From NCBI RefSeq assembly GCF_009905725.1, contig NZ_JAAAKV010000002.1:637597-701596 (forward strand): DNA of 64,000 nt, in the 5' to 3' direction. Shown here one piece after another: positions 53,444 through 61,812 of this stretch. Both the position numbers and the translations under genes were made by a program. This DNA is from Emticicia sp. CRIBPO. Its GTDB lineage: Bacteria; Bacteroidota; Bacteroidia; Cytophagales; Spirosomataceae. Each line of letters opens with the position of its first letter. Within the stretch, counting starts at the first letter, position 1. Below the pieces are notes generated by a model, which saw nothing but the letters and a program-made list of their open reading frames with translations, made no database searches and was not told where the DNA came from.

Positions 53444-54826
53444 TCATTTTTGCCAGTTTCCTCTCAGGTGATAAGCTTTTGGTTTGGTAAATGCCCTTAA
53501 ACCCGCATGCGATAAGGTAGCTCCGAATCCGGAATGTTTTCTGCCGCTCCATGGCAAAGCCGGCGAAACCCTGTCGCAACAGTTCCAGTAGCCTGAACCC
53601 GAGTTGACTTCCGAAAGGATGGCCTCTGCTCTTTCCTGTGAAACAGAATATACAGATGCTGTGAGTCCGTAGGCCGTATCGTTCATTAATGAGGTGGCCT
53701 GATGGTCATCAGACACTTTCATGATGCCAATAATCGGCCCGAAAGATTCTTCCTGCATCACGAGCATGTCCTGGGTCACATCAACGAGCACCGTTGGTTC
53801 AAAATAATTTCCGGCCTGGTCCAGACGTTTTCCACCTGTCAGAAGCTTCGCTCCTTTGCTGAGTGCGTCCTTCACCTGGTTTTCCAGCACATTCAGCTGG
53901 TCAGCCCGCGTAATGGCTCCTATATAAACACCTTCTTCTGTCGGTGTACCGGATTTCCATGATTTTACTTCCTCAACAAATGCAGCAACATATTCTTCAT
54001 ATACTTTTTCGTGCACATAGATTCTTTCCACGGCACAGCAGCTTTGCCCGTTGTTATAAAATGCCCCGTCTGCAGTTCCGGCAGCTACGCTCTTCACATC
54101 TTCAACATCGTCAGTGACATACAACGGGTCTTTACCCCCCAACTCCAGCTGGCAAGGTACCATTTTCGTGGCCACTTTCTGATAAATCGAATTTCCTGTT
54201 TTGTAAGATCCTGTAAAAAAGTATCCGTCAAAAGCCAGGTCCAATAAAGAAGCCCCTACCTCTCCTTTTCCTACAGCCACCTCAAAAGCCGAAGCCAGCA
54301 CACCTGCCTCAAAAAGCAACTCCTGTATTTTAAGGCCTGTTAAAGTCGCATATTCTGACGGCTTGTACATGACCGTATTCCCGGCCAGCAAGGCAGGCAC
54401 AATCACATTGACACCTACCAGGTAGGGATAATTCCAGGCCGAAATATTACAGATAACTCCCAGTGGCTCATAGACAATTTTCTCACCCATATTGCTTTGT
54501 TCCACCATCCAGTCATCGGCCAGATATTTGGGAGCATTTTCACACAGCCAGGCAATTCTGCCCCTGGCACCGTTGATTTCATTATAGGATTGACTCAACG
54601 GCTTTCCAACCTCTGAAGTCAGAATAGCAGCGAGTTCATCTTTATGACCGTCGAGCAAATCATGAAATTTAAGCAGAATGTTTTTTCTCGCTTCCACAGA
54701 TGTTTTCTTCCATGCAGCGGCACCATTCTTCAGGCTCTGAAATTTAGCAGCTAAAGTAAACTCGGTATCTGTTTCAACACTGGCAATTTCCTGACCGTCA
54801 GCAGGATTTATAATAGATAAAGACAT
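53444..54826 (-). CDS. NAD(P)-dependent aldehyde dehydrogenase
   Basis: A 460-residue ALDH, slightly short for the family. Catalytic Cys in NNGQSCCAVERIYV, general-base Glu in CQLELGGKDPLYV, and the cofactor region WNYPYLVGVNVIVPALLAGN, TGLKIQELL. Last gene of the operon with ligase, alcohol dehydrogenase and hydrolase. In the proposed pathway it oxidises a gamma-glutamyl aminoaldehyde (for example gamma-glutamyl-glycinaldehyde) to the acid. Starts four bases after the PuuD-like stop. Confidence 0.9.
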   Translation of the reverse strand: MSLSIINPADGQEIASVETDTEFTLAAKFQSLKNGAAAWKKTSVEARKNILLKFHDLLDGHKDELAAILTSEVGKPLSQSYNEINGARGRIAWLCENAPKYLADDWMVEQSNMGEKIVYEPLGVICNISAWNYPYLVGVNVIVPALLAGNTVMYKPSEYATLTGLKIQELLFEAGVLASAFEVAVGKGEVGASLLDLAFDGYFFTGSYKTGNSIYQKVATKMVPCQLELGGKDPLYVTDDVEDVKSVAAGTADGAFYNNGQSCCAVERIYVHEKVYEEYVAAFVEEVKSWKSGTPTEEGVYIGAITRADQLNVLENQVKDALSKGAKLLTGGKRLDQAGNYFEPTVLVDVTQDMLVMQEESFGPIIGIMKVSDDHQATSLMNDTAYGLTASVYSVSQERAEAILSEVNSGSGYWNCCDRVSPALPWSGRKHSGFGATLSHAGLRAFTKPKAYHLRGNWQK

Positions 54827-54829
54827 AAT

Positions 54830-55522
54830 TCAGTTTTGTTTTGATGCATTTAAAAAAGCTTCACGGATGTTTTTAGAAAGAGGATTGGTTTCTTTATCCG
54901 GTATCCGTTCCGGATGCCATTGCACAGCCACCAGGAACTGTCCTTCAGGTTTTTTCAGCTCAATGGCTTCAACGACCTGATCGGGAGAAAAAGCCACCGC
55001 TTCAAGGCCCTGCCCCACCCGGTCTATGGCCTGATGGTGGGCACTGTTGGATAAACCTTCCCGCGTTCCGGTAATCTCGCTGAAAAGAGACCCTTCCTTA
55101 ATCAGTACAGGGTGTTGTTTATCAATACCATCGGCTTTTTTATGAGCCTGGTTACCCTCTCCAAGATCAAGATGCAATGTTCCTTTATAAAAAATATTGA
55201 TCAGCTGCATGCCACGGCAAATGCCTAAAACAGGGATTTTTTCCTCGGTAGCTTTTTTCAACACGGCCAGTTCGAAGTCGTCCCTCCTTTCTATAAACTC
55301 AGACGGGGCATTGGGATAATCTACTGAATAATCCTCAAGAAAATACTTTGGGTGCGAGTCTACACCTCCTGTAAAAACAATGCCGTCACACTGCTCTATG
55401 TCTTCCAGGTTAAACCTTTCAAAAGACAAATCGATGATCTCGATGTCATCATCTCCTTTGATCCACTTCGGATAATTGACGGCATTGGTCTCTGTCTGTG
55501 TAATCCCTATTTTTAGCGACAT
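54830..55522 (-). CDS. PuuD-like gamma-glutamyl amide hydrolase
   Basis: A 230-residue class I glutamine amidotransferase-like hydrolase: nucleophile Cys in VLGICRGMQLINI, His-Glu in VQWHPERIPD, and oxyanion region VFTGGVDSHPKYF. PuuD frees a product from its gamma-glutamyl carrier, giving glutamate and the acid. No synthase partner is attached, as usual for PuuD. It lies between the aldehyde dehydrogenase and alcohol dehydrogenase genes with gaps of two to four bases. Confidence 0.88.
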   Translation of the reverse strand: MSLKIGITQTETNAVNYPKWIKGDDDIEIIDLSFERFNLEDIEQCDGIVFTGGVDSHPKYFLEDYSVDYPNAPSEFIERRDDFELAVLKKATEEKIPVLGICRGMQLINIFYKGTLHLDLGEGNQAHKKADGIDKQHPVLIKEGSLFSEITGTREGLSNSAHHQAIDRVGQGLEAVAFSPDQVVEAIELKKPEGQFLVAVQWHPERIPDKETNPLSKNIREAFLNASKQN

Positions 55523-55523
55523 C

Positions 55524-56660
55524 TTAAAGGGCTTCGGTATACAGGTTTTTAAAATCCTCGCGGCTCACAGGTTTTGGGTTATTCGGGTGTGCAAAATCTG
55601 CAAACGCCAGGTCGGCCAGTTGTTCTATGTGTTCAGACTTCACCCCGATAGCACTCAGTTTATGAGGTATGTTGACCCTGGTATTGAGGTCAAACAGATA
55701 ATCTACCACGGCATTGCCCGACAAATCGTTCAGCTCAAGCACCTGGGCCATTCTTTTGAATTTATCTTCACTTCCGGCGATGTTGAATTTCATCCCGTAA
55801 GGAATATTCACCGCATTGGCCAGCCCGTGGTGAGTGTCCAGCAATGACGAAAGCGGGTGAGCCAATGAGTGTACCACTCCCAGACCTTTCTGAAAAGCAA
55901 TAGCTCCCATCATAGATCCCATCAGCATCTTGCTTCTGGCATCCACATCCGGGTTTTTAACGGCTTTCTCTAAAGACTCATGGATCAAACGGATGCCTTC
56001 CAGGGCAATTCCGTCACAAAGCGGATGATAGTTTTTGGCTAAAAAAGCTTCCATGTTATGCGTAAGGGCATCCATTCCGGTCGCCGCTGTGATAAAATCA
56101 GGCAAGTCCATAGTCAGCAAAGGATCCGCAAAAACAACTTTGGCGAGCAGTTTCGGCGAGAATAATATTTTCTTCTGATGGGTTTCGTCATCAGCAATAA
56201 TCGCACTTCTTCCCACTTCACTCCCTGTTCCGGCTGTGGTTGGAATCGTTATAAAATGAGGCACATCGTTGGTAACATACACATCTCCGCCGATCAGGTC
56301 ATCGTATTTAAACAGGTCTTCGCGGTGATTGATTCTCAGCAAAATAGCCCGGGCCACATCCAGGGCCGCACCACCACCTATACCAACGATGGAATCCCGC
56401 TCAGTGCTGTCATAAGCCTCAGATCCTTTATAAACATCCGATTTGACAGGATTTTTATGAATGTCGGAAAAGATTTCAACTGAAATCCCGGCCTTTTCCA
56501 GGTCTGCGGTTATCGTTTTAAAAAAGCCCAGTTCACGCACCGTAGGATCGGTCACCACCAAAGGCTTTGACAAATTATTCTTTTTTAAGTAATCGGCCAA
56601 TTCTTTCACTACACCCGCCCCGAAACGGATCGTGGTAGGGAAATTAAATTGAGAAATCAT
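55524..56660 (-). CDS. Iron-containing alcohol dehydrogenase
   Basis: A 378-residue group III (Fe-ADH) enzyme: cofactor motif VGIGGGAALDVARAILL, PTTAGTGSEVGRSAII, and metal ligands in DALTHNMEAFLA and VVHSLAHPLSSLLDTHHGLANA. It oxidises a primary alcohol to aldehyde with NAD+. Its presence in place of PuuB (an amine oxidase) suggests that the glutamylated compound still carries a hydroxyl group, as gamma-glutamyl-ethanolamide would. Starts 15 bases after the ligase stop. Confidence 0.88.
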   Translation of the reverse strand: MISQFNFPTTIRFGAGVVKELADYLKKNNLSKPLVVTDPTVRELGFFKTITADLEKAGISVEIFSDIHKNPVKSDVYKGSEAYDSTERDSIVGIGGGAALDVARAILLRINHREDLFKYDDLIGGDVYVTNDVPHFITIPTTAGTGSEVGRSAIIADDETHQKKILFSPKLLAKVVFADPLLTMDLPDFITAATGMDALTHNMEAFLAKNYHPLCDGIALEGIRLIHESLEKAVKNPDVDARSKMLMGSMMGAIAFQKGLGVVHSLAHPLSSLLDTHHGLANAVNIPYGMKFNIAGSEDKFKRMAQVLELNDLSGNAVVDYLFDLNTRVNIPHKLSAIGVKSEHIEQLADLAFADFAHPNNPKPVSREDFKNLYTEAL

Positions 56661-56674
56661 AAGGTACTCCCGGT

Positions 56675-58027
56675 TTAAATTATTTCAAAATATCGTTTCA
56701 TTTCCCAATCGGTCACTGACTTGCTGAACTGTCGCCATTCCCATTCACGGGTTTGGGTAAAATGTTTGACAAAACCCTCTCCCAGCAGTTCATTCGCCAG
56801 TTTTGAATCTCTCATTTTAATCGTAGCATCAATCAGGTTTTTAGAAAAACGCCCGTTGCTTTCATCTGTATAACCATTTCCCACAGTCATTGGTTGGTCA
56901 AGCGACAGATTATTTTTAATGCCGTACAACCCTGCAGCCAGACAGGCCGCGATCGCCAGATAAGGATTCGTATCCGCTCCGACAACCCTCGTTTCAAGCC
57001 TGCACGATTTACTGCCGCCTGTCAGGGCTCTTAAAGCGACTGTACGGTTGTCGACACCCCAGGTCACTGTTGTCGGGGCCCAGGCTCCTTCAACCAGTCT
57101 CTTGTAGGAATTTACAGTAGGGGCAATCATAGGTAATATATGTGGCAGACAAAGCAATTGCCCGGCTACATAGCTTTTCATCAGCTCACTCATTTTGTGA
57201 TCACCGTTTTCATCATGAAATAAATTCCTGGTGCCTTCTTTATCCCAGATACTTTGATGAATATGCCCGCCACAGCCGGGAAGCTGCTCACTTATTTTAG
57301 CCATAAAAGTGGCCATAATCCCGTGTTTATAAGCCAGTTCTTTCACTGCTGTTTTGAACAATACCGCCCGGTCGGCCGACTCAATGGTTTTCCCATACTG
57401 AATAGCAGCCTCATAAACACCGGGCCCGGTTTCCGTATGAAGGCCTTCGAGCGGAACTCCGAATTTTTTCAGTTGATCAAACAGATCACTGAAAAACTCA
57501 TTCTTCAGCGTACTTCTGAGAATAGAATACCCAAACATGCCTGGCGTCAGGGGCTTCAATCCATGAAAATTTTTATCCGCAGCAGTCTGAGGGGTTTCTT
57601 CGAAATTAAACCATTCAAATTCCTGGGCTATATAAGGAGTCAGACCCATTTCAACGGCCTGGCTTTCGATTTTCTTTACCAATTGACGGGGACAAACCTG
57701 GTCGTTCTGATTTTCGACCAATTCTCCAAGGAAAAAAGGAATGTCATTCTCCCACGGAATCTTCCTGAAAGTAGTCAGGTCAACCCGGGCACTGGCATCA
57801 GGATAGCCGGTATGCCAGCCCGTGTAAGTAGCATTATCATACGCCACGTCGGCCATGTCCCATCCAAAAACCACATCACAAAAGCCAAAAGAGTTTTCGG
57901 CGATGGATAAAAACTTCTCAGCAGAAATATACTTACCTCTTAACACTCCGTCAATGTCCGTCACGGCAATTTTAACTTTGCCTGCCGGGTAATCTCTGAC
58001 ATAATAGAGGATTTCTTCCTTAGTCAT
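56675..58027 (-). CDS. Glutamine-synthetase-like gamma-glutamylamine ligase
   Basis: A 450-residue member of the glutamine synthetase superfamily, PuuA/GlnA3-4-like branch: VKIAVTDIDGVLRGKYISA (N-terminal beta-grasp), FEWFNFEET, TETGPGVYEAAIQYG, GCGGHIHQSIWDKEG (ATP/metal His), TVTWGVDNRTVALR, and GGSKSCRLETRVVGADTNPY. No adenylylation tail. Such enzymes join glutamate's gamma-carboxyl to an amine. Being next to a permease, Fe-ADH, ALDH and PuuD-like hydrolase, it likely glutamylates an imported amino alcohol rather than ammonia. Confidence 0.85.
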   Translation of the reverse strand: MTKEEILYYVRDYPAGKVKIAVTDIDGVLRGKYISAEKFLSIAENSFGFCDVVFGWDMADVAYDNATYTGWHTGYPDASARVDLTTFRKIPWENDIPFFLGELVENQNDQVCPRQLVKKIESQAVEMGLTPYIAQEFEWFNFEETPQTAADKNFHGLKPLTPGMFGYSILRSTLKNEFFSDLFDQLKKFGVPLEGLHTETGPGVYEAAIQYGKTIESADRAVLFKTAVKELAYKHGIMATFMAKISEQLPGCGGHIHQSIWDKEGTRNLFHDENGDHKMSELMKSYVAGQLLCLPHILPMIAPTVNSYKRLVEGAWAPTTVTWGVDNRTVALRALTGGSKSCRLETRVVGADTNPYLAIAACLAAGLYGIKNNLSLDQPMTVGNGYTDESNGRFSKNLIDATIKMRDSKLANELLGEGFVKHFTQTREWEWRQFSKSVTDWEMKRYFEII

Positions 58028-58069
58028 GGGTTCTGATTTTTATTGGACAATGATTCCTGAAAAACAAAT

Positions 58070-59377
58070 TTATGCTTTATCTGGTTGATATAAAATTTTA
58101 AAAAGTAAAAAACAAAAAGCCAGTACACCAAAATATAAAAGAGCCAGTGTCTGGTTAAAGTAACTCATGGCCACCAGGCAAATCAATCCTATCACCAAAG
58201 CAAGAACAGGCAGAACGGGATAAAGCGGCACCTTAAAAGGCCTCTCCAGTTCCGGTTCGCTCTGGCGTAATTTCAAAACTGCGGCCATTGATATGATATA
58301 GAGTGTGAGGGCTCCGAAAACGGATATGGTGATGATCTCACCCGTTTTACCTGTAAACAAAGCAATGATACCCAAACCCATATTAATAATTAAAGCGACA
58401 TGAGGTGTATGAAACCTGGAGCTGATCCTGCCCAGCACCTTAGGGGCATATCCAACTCTTCCGAATTCCATTGTAGCCCGTCCTGAAGCCAGAATCAGAC
58501 CGTGAAAAGAAGCCACAAGCCCGAAAAGCCCGATGCTGATCAGCATATGATACAGCCAGCTGTCGGTACTTACCACATTTCCCATGGCCAACGGCAACGG
58601 TGAATCAGAAGCAGACCCATCGGCACTATAGACAATTTTCTCCCAGCCCCCAACGCCTACCGCAGCAAAAAAGACAATCACACACAATACCACTAAAGTG
58701 AACATAGCACTCCCAAAGCCTTTCAGGATATCTTTCTGAGGATTTTTGGTTTCCTCAGCCACGTTCGCCACCCCTTCAATCCCCAGGAAAAACCATATGG
58801 CGAACGGCAAGGCTGCAAATGCCCCTGACCAGCCATTTACCATGGCGTTCTGCTTAAAAGCGGTAGTAGAAAAATGCGGCAAAGTAACCCCGGCAAAGAT
58901 CAGCAGTTCCAATACAGCCAGAACGGTTACAAATAACTCAAAGGTGGCGGCAGCCTTAACGCCATAAATATTCACTGCCGTAAATATCAGATAAATAGAA
59001 ACCGCTGCGACAATAACAGGAATCTGCGGAAAAGAAAGATGAAGATAGCTCCCGATAGCAATGGCAATGGCCGGAGGAGCGAAAACGAACTCAATGATCT
59101 GGGCCAATCCGGTGATAAAACCCAGGTCTTTTCCCAGTGCCCTGTTGGCATAATCAAATCCACCCCCTGCTTTCGGAATGGCACAAGCGAGTTCACTGTA
59201 TGAAAAACTAAAGCTCACATACATCACAATCACCAGGGCAGTGGCGGCCAGCATGCCGAATACCCCACCCTTTTCAAGTCCGAGGTTCCAGCCGAAATAC
59301 ATACCGGAGATCACATAACCTACACCAAGTCCCCATAATAAAAGAGGTGATAACGTCTTTTTTAAGCCTGTATTCAT
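58070..59377 (-). CDS. APC-family amine permease (ethanolamine permease-like)
   Basis: A 435-residue amino acid/polyamine/organocation transporter with about twelve helices. It begins LLLWGLGVGYVISGMYFGWNLG and contains AIPKAGGGFDYANRALG, IEFVFAPPAIAIAIGSYL and ALPFAIWFFLGIEGVANVAEE. These segments resemble the ethanolamine permease group (eat) more than general amino acid permeases. It is the first gene of the operon and sets its likely substrate: a small primary amine, ethanolamine being my first guess. Confidence 0.8.
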   Translation of the reverse strand: MNTGLKKTLSPLLLWGLGVGYVISGMYFGWNLGLEKGGVFGMLAATALVIVMYVSFSFSYSELACAIPKAGGGFDYANRALGKDLGFITGLAQIIEFVFAPPAIAIAIGSYLHLSFPQIPVIVAAVSIYLIFTAVNIYGVKAAATFELFVTVLAVLELLIFAGVTLPHFSTTAFKQNAMVNGWSGAFAALPFAIWFFLGIEGVANVAEETKNPQKDILKGFGSAMFTLVVLCVIVFFAAVGVGGWEKIVYSADGSASDSPLPLAMGNVVSTDSWLYHMLISIGLFGLVASFHGLILASGRATMEFGRVGYAPKVLGRISSRFHTPHVALIINMGLGIIALFTGKTGEIITISVFGALTLYIISMAAVLKLRQSEPELERPFKVPLYPVLPVLALVIGLICLVAMSYFNQTLALLYFGVLAFCFLLFKILYQPDKA

Positions 59378-59501
59378 ATTTGAGAAGGAATTTTCGCGAC
59401 TATTTTAAAATCATCGTAATATCAAAAAAAATGAGTGTTTATCCAATCGATGATTCTAAAATTAATATTACGCTTTATCCTTCAGCAAAATAAAAGATAA
59501 A

Positions 59502-59537
59502 TACATTTGGTTTATAAAATAAACTAGTTTATTTTTG
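59502..59537 (+). promoter_or_regulatory. Promoter/operator of the winged-helix regulator unit
   Basis: Contains two candidate -7 elements, TACATTTG (59502-59509) and TATTTTTG (59530-59537). Overlapping them is TGGTTTA-TAAAA-TAAACTA (59508-59526) and a perfect 20-base palindrome AAAATAAACTAGTTTATTTT (59516-59535). The first site has the same layout as 60436-60454 downstream. Fits autoregulation by the small winged-helix protein. Confidence 0.65.
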
Positions 59538-59562
59538 TCCGCATAATCTTAAAACCATTGTT

Positions 59563-60144
59563 ATGGAAGAAAAATCAATTACGCATGAAGACAGCCTGAA
59601 GATCATAGAAAGCATGATTGAAACGGCTAAAAAGAAAGTGACCAGGCTGGACAGTTATTACTCTCTCATGTGGGGGTACCTTGTTCTGATCGCAAGTCTT
59701 TTAAATTACTATCTGCTCACCGCTGGTTATGGTCAGAAAGCCAGCTATGCCTGGTTCCTGATGTTCATCGGAGGCCTGGCAAGTATATGGATCAGCATCA
59801 GGAGAAATAAAGAAAGAAAAGTCAGGACCTATTTTGACAAAGTCCTCTTTTATCTCTGGATGGGCTTCATCATTTGCATTTTTATTGTTGTTTTCAACGG
59901 AAAATACATCAGCTATCAGATTACTCCCTTAATTTTGCTGCTCTATGGTATAGCTTTGCTTGTCAACGGCGGAATTTTTAATTTCAAACCGCAGATTATC
60001 GGAGCCGTCGTTGCATGGATCGGATGTTTTATAGCATTTCGGCTCGAGTATAAAGATCAGCTTCTGGTTGAAGCAGCTGTGGTATTTATCTCATACATTA
60101 TACCTGGGCACTTATTATATAATATGGCACAAAAAGATGTTTAA
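59563..60144 (+). CDS. Polytopic membrane protein of a regulator pair
   Basis: A 193-residue protein with a short cytoplasmic start (EDSLKIIESMIETAKKKVTR) and five to six membrane helices from about residue 36 to the end. I recognise no catalytic motif. In Bacteroidota such proteins are often encoded with a small winged-helix regulator, as here, where its stop overlaps the regulator's start by eight bases. It may modulate the regulator or sense membrane state; function unknown. Confidence 0.75.
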   Translation: MEEKSITHEDSLKIIESMIETAKKKVTRLDSYYSLMWGYLVLIASLLNYYLLTAGYGQKASYAWFLMFIGGLASIWISIRRNKERKVRTYFDKVLFYLWMGFIICIFIVVFNGKYISYQITPLILLLYGIALLVNGGIFNFKPQIIGAVVAWIGCFIAFRLEYKDQLLVEAAVVFISYIIPGHLLYNMAQKDV

Positions 60145-60421
60145 AGAATTAGATCCGATCATACATTCTCAACTCAGACTGGCGGTGATGTCTATCCTTG
60201 CAGGAGTCGAAAGTGCCGAATTTGTTTACCTTAAAGAAAAAACCAATGCAACAGCCGGGAATTTAAGTGTGCAACTTGAAAAACTGCAACAGGCCGGCTA
60301 CATCAGTATTGAAAAAACCTTTAAGGGCAAATATCCGCTCACACTCTGTAAAATCACCCTTGCAGGAGCTGAGGCCTTTAAAAAGTATGTGAATGATCTT
60401 CAATCTTACATAAAACCTTAA
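60137..60421 (+). CDS. Winged-helix transcriptional regulator (HTH_34-like)
   Basis: A 94-residue protein: MFKELDPIIHSQLRLAVMSIL, recognition region ATAGNLSVQLEKLQQAGYI, and wing EKTFKGKYPLTLCKITLAG. This is the ArsR/MarR-like winged-helix group with PF13601-type sequence. The start at 60137 lies inside the tail of the preceding gene, so translation is likely coupled. Inverted repeats of TAAACTA type flank the unit before and after, making autoregulation and control of the next gene likely. Confidence 0.85.
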   Translation: MFKELDPIIHSQLRLAVMSILAGVESAEFVYLKEKTNATAGNLSVQLEKLQQAGYISIEKTFKGKYPLTLCKITLAGAEAFKKYVNDLQSYIKP

Positions 60422-60435
60422 TTTTTTTATCTTTT

Positions 60436-60454
60436 TAGTTTACATTATAAACTA
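60436..60454. promoter_or_regulatory. Candidate operator before the DUF1579-like gene
   Basis: TAGTTTA-CATTA-TAAACTA: perfect 7-base arms, 5-base centre, same layout as 59508-59526. It is ten bases before the ATG at 60465. Confidence 0.65.
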
Positions 60455-60464
60455 CTTTACAAAT

Positions 60465-60998
60465 ATGAAAAATTTCATTCTTTCTATTCTTTTCCTCCAT
60501 ATCCTGTTTTATGGCGTAAGCCAGTCCAATATGAAGCCGGATACCCGGTTAACCGCGGCCATGAACAAGCTGAGATTCATGGAAGGCCAATGGAAAGGCA
60601 ATGGCTGGATACAATTCGGCCCTCAGAAAAATACTTTCGTTCAGACAGAAGATATCAGGTTTAAAGTGAACGGAACCGTGTTGCAGATTGAAGGTCTGGG
60701 AGTAGATGCTAAAAACACCTCCCAGGTTATACATGAGGCTTTTGCTCTGATTTCTTATGATCAGGCCGGCGACAGGTACCTCATGCGGGCCATCCGCGGC
60801 AATGGCAATTATGTGGATGCAGAAACCCGCCTGCTGGAAGATGGTGCTTTCGAATGGAAATTTAAAAGTCCGCAGGCCGGTGAAATAAGGTATACCATCA
60901 GACTTGTCAACTCACAGTGGGTTGAAAAAGGTGAGATCAACCGTGATGGGGCCAACTGGATTCAGTTTTTTGAAATGACCTTAAACAAAATCAACTGA
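60465..60998 (+). CDS. Secreted DUF1579/lipocalin-like protein
   Basis: A 177-residue protein with a signal peptide (FILSILFLHILFYGVSQ). The mature part starts with LRFMEGQWKGNGWIQFGP and has alternating beta strands (YDQAGDRYLMRAIRGNG; EWKFKSPQAGEIRYTIRLV), resembling DUF1579 and THAP4/nitrobindin-like barrels. It may bind a small hydrophobic ligand in the periplasm. No catalytic motif is visible. Placed under the second TAAACTA-type operator. Confidence 0.7.
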   Translation: MKNFILSILFLHILFYGVSQSNMKPDTRLTAAMNKLRFMEGQWKGNGWIQFGPQKNTFVQTEDIRFKVNGTVLQIEGLGVDAKNTSQVIHEAFALISYDQAGDRYLMRAIRGNGNYVDAETRLLEDGAFEWKFKSPQAGEIRYTIRLVNSQWVEKGEINRDGANWIQFFEMTLNKIN

Positions 60999-61018
60999 CT
61001 AAACACAGCACAGATATA

Positions 61019-61528
61019 ATGGAAAATATAGTCAGCAGCACCACTGGATTTATACACCTTGTTGTTTCGGTAATCGCTCTTATCACAGGCCTTTGGGTAC
61101 TGTGCTCGCCAAAAGGCACAAAGCGACACAAACAAATCGGGTATTTATATGCCCTGTCCATGGCACTTTTAAACCTGACCGCCTTCATGATTTACAAACT
61201 GTATGGCAAATTCGGGATTTTCCACTGGCTTGCCGTAGTCAGCTCGATTACACTGATCATCGGAATATACCCGGTGATCAGGAAAAAGGCCAAAAACTAC
61301 CTTTTAACTCATTTCAGTTTTATGTACTGGAGCGTCATCGGTTTATATTGTGCATTTGCTGCCGAAGTTTTTTCGAGGCTACCGGGAATAGTAAGAACTC
61401 AAACCGGCGAACCTATGACGGTATTCTATAAACTGGTGGGATTAGCCTCGGGTTTAGTCATGTTTACCGGGATAATCATCTACATAAGATTAAAACCAAA
61501 ATGGACAAAACAATACAGGAGAGCTTAG
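61019..61528 (+). CDS. DUF2306-like membrane protein
   Basis: A 169-residue protein with four to five membrane helices: GFIHLVVSVIALITGLWVL, IGYLYALSMALLNLTAF, WLAVVSSITLIIGIYPVI, FMYWSVIGLYCAFAAEV, LASGLVMFTGIIIYIRL. The SPKGTKRHKQIGYLY loop and HFSFMYWSVIGLYCAF segment fit DUF2306. Function unknown. Twenty bases after the DUF1579-like gene and probably co-transcribed. Confidence 0.75.
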   Translation: MENIVSSTTGFIHLVVSVIALITGLWVLCSPKGTKRHKQIGYLYALSMALLNLTAFMIYKLYGKFGIFHWLAVVSSITLIIGIYPVIRKKAKNYLLTHFSFMYWSVIGLYCAFAAEVFSRLPGIVRTQTGEPMTVFYKLVGLASGLVMFTGIIIYIRLKPKWTKQYRRA

Positions 61529-61691
61529 GGAAACCAGTATCGGAAATATAAAAAAAACAATATTATGTTAACAATGAGAAAAAGGGTTTGAAACTTACCT
61601 TAATTCCATAAATAGTGATCTCAAACCACAAAAGAAGCACCAAAGCTTCATTTCGTATACAATAACCCCTGCGTTTTCACCACCCTTTAAA

Positions 61692-61721
61692 TTGTATTAT
61701 TTGTCCTTTTTCATATCTTTG
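61692..61721 (+). promoter_or_regulatory. Promoter of the polytopic membrane protein gene
   Basis: TTG at 61692-61694 and TATCTTTG at 61714-61721, spaced by 19 bases, fit the Bacteroidota consensus. The leader of about 85 bases contains the hairpin at 61745-61773. Confidence 0.65.
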
Positions 61722-61744
61722 TAATGTTTTAATTTACTATACGT

Positions 61745-61773
61745 GGCAGGAACTTTATAACAGAGTTCCTGCC
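61745..61773 (+). other. Leader hairpin
   Basis: GGCAGGAACT (61745-61754) pairs perfectly with AGTTCCTGCC (61764-61773) across a 9-base loop, ahead of a weak T-rich stretch and 40 bases before the start codon. Could be an attenuator, an mRNA-stabilising stem or the 3' end of a short RNA. Confidence 0.5.
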
Positions 61774-61812
61774 GCCTCATTTTAAAATATCATAAACTTC
61801 ATTTATTCTTCC

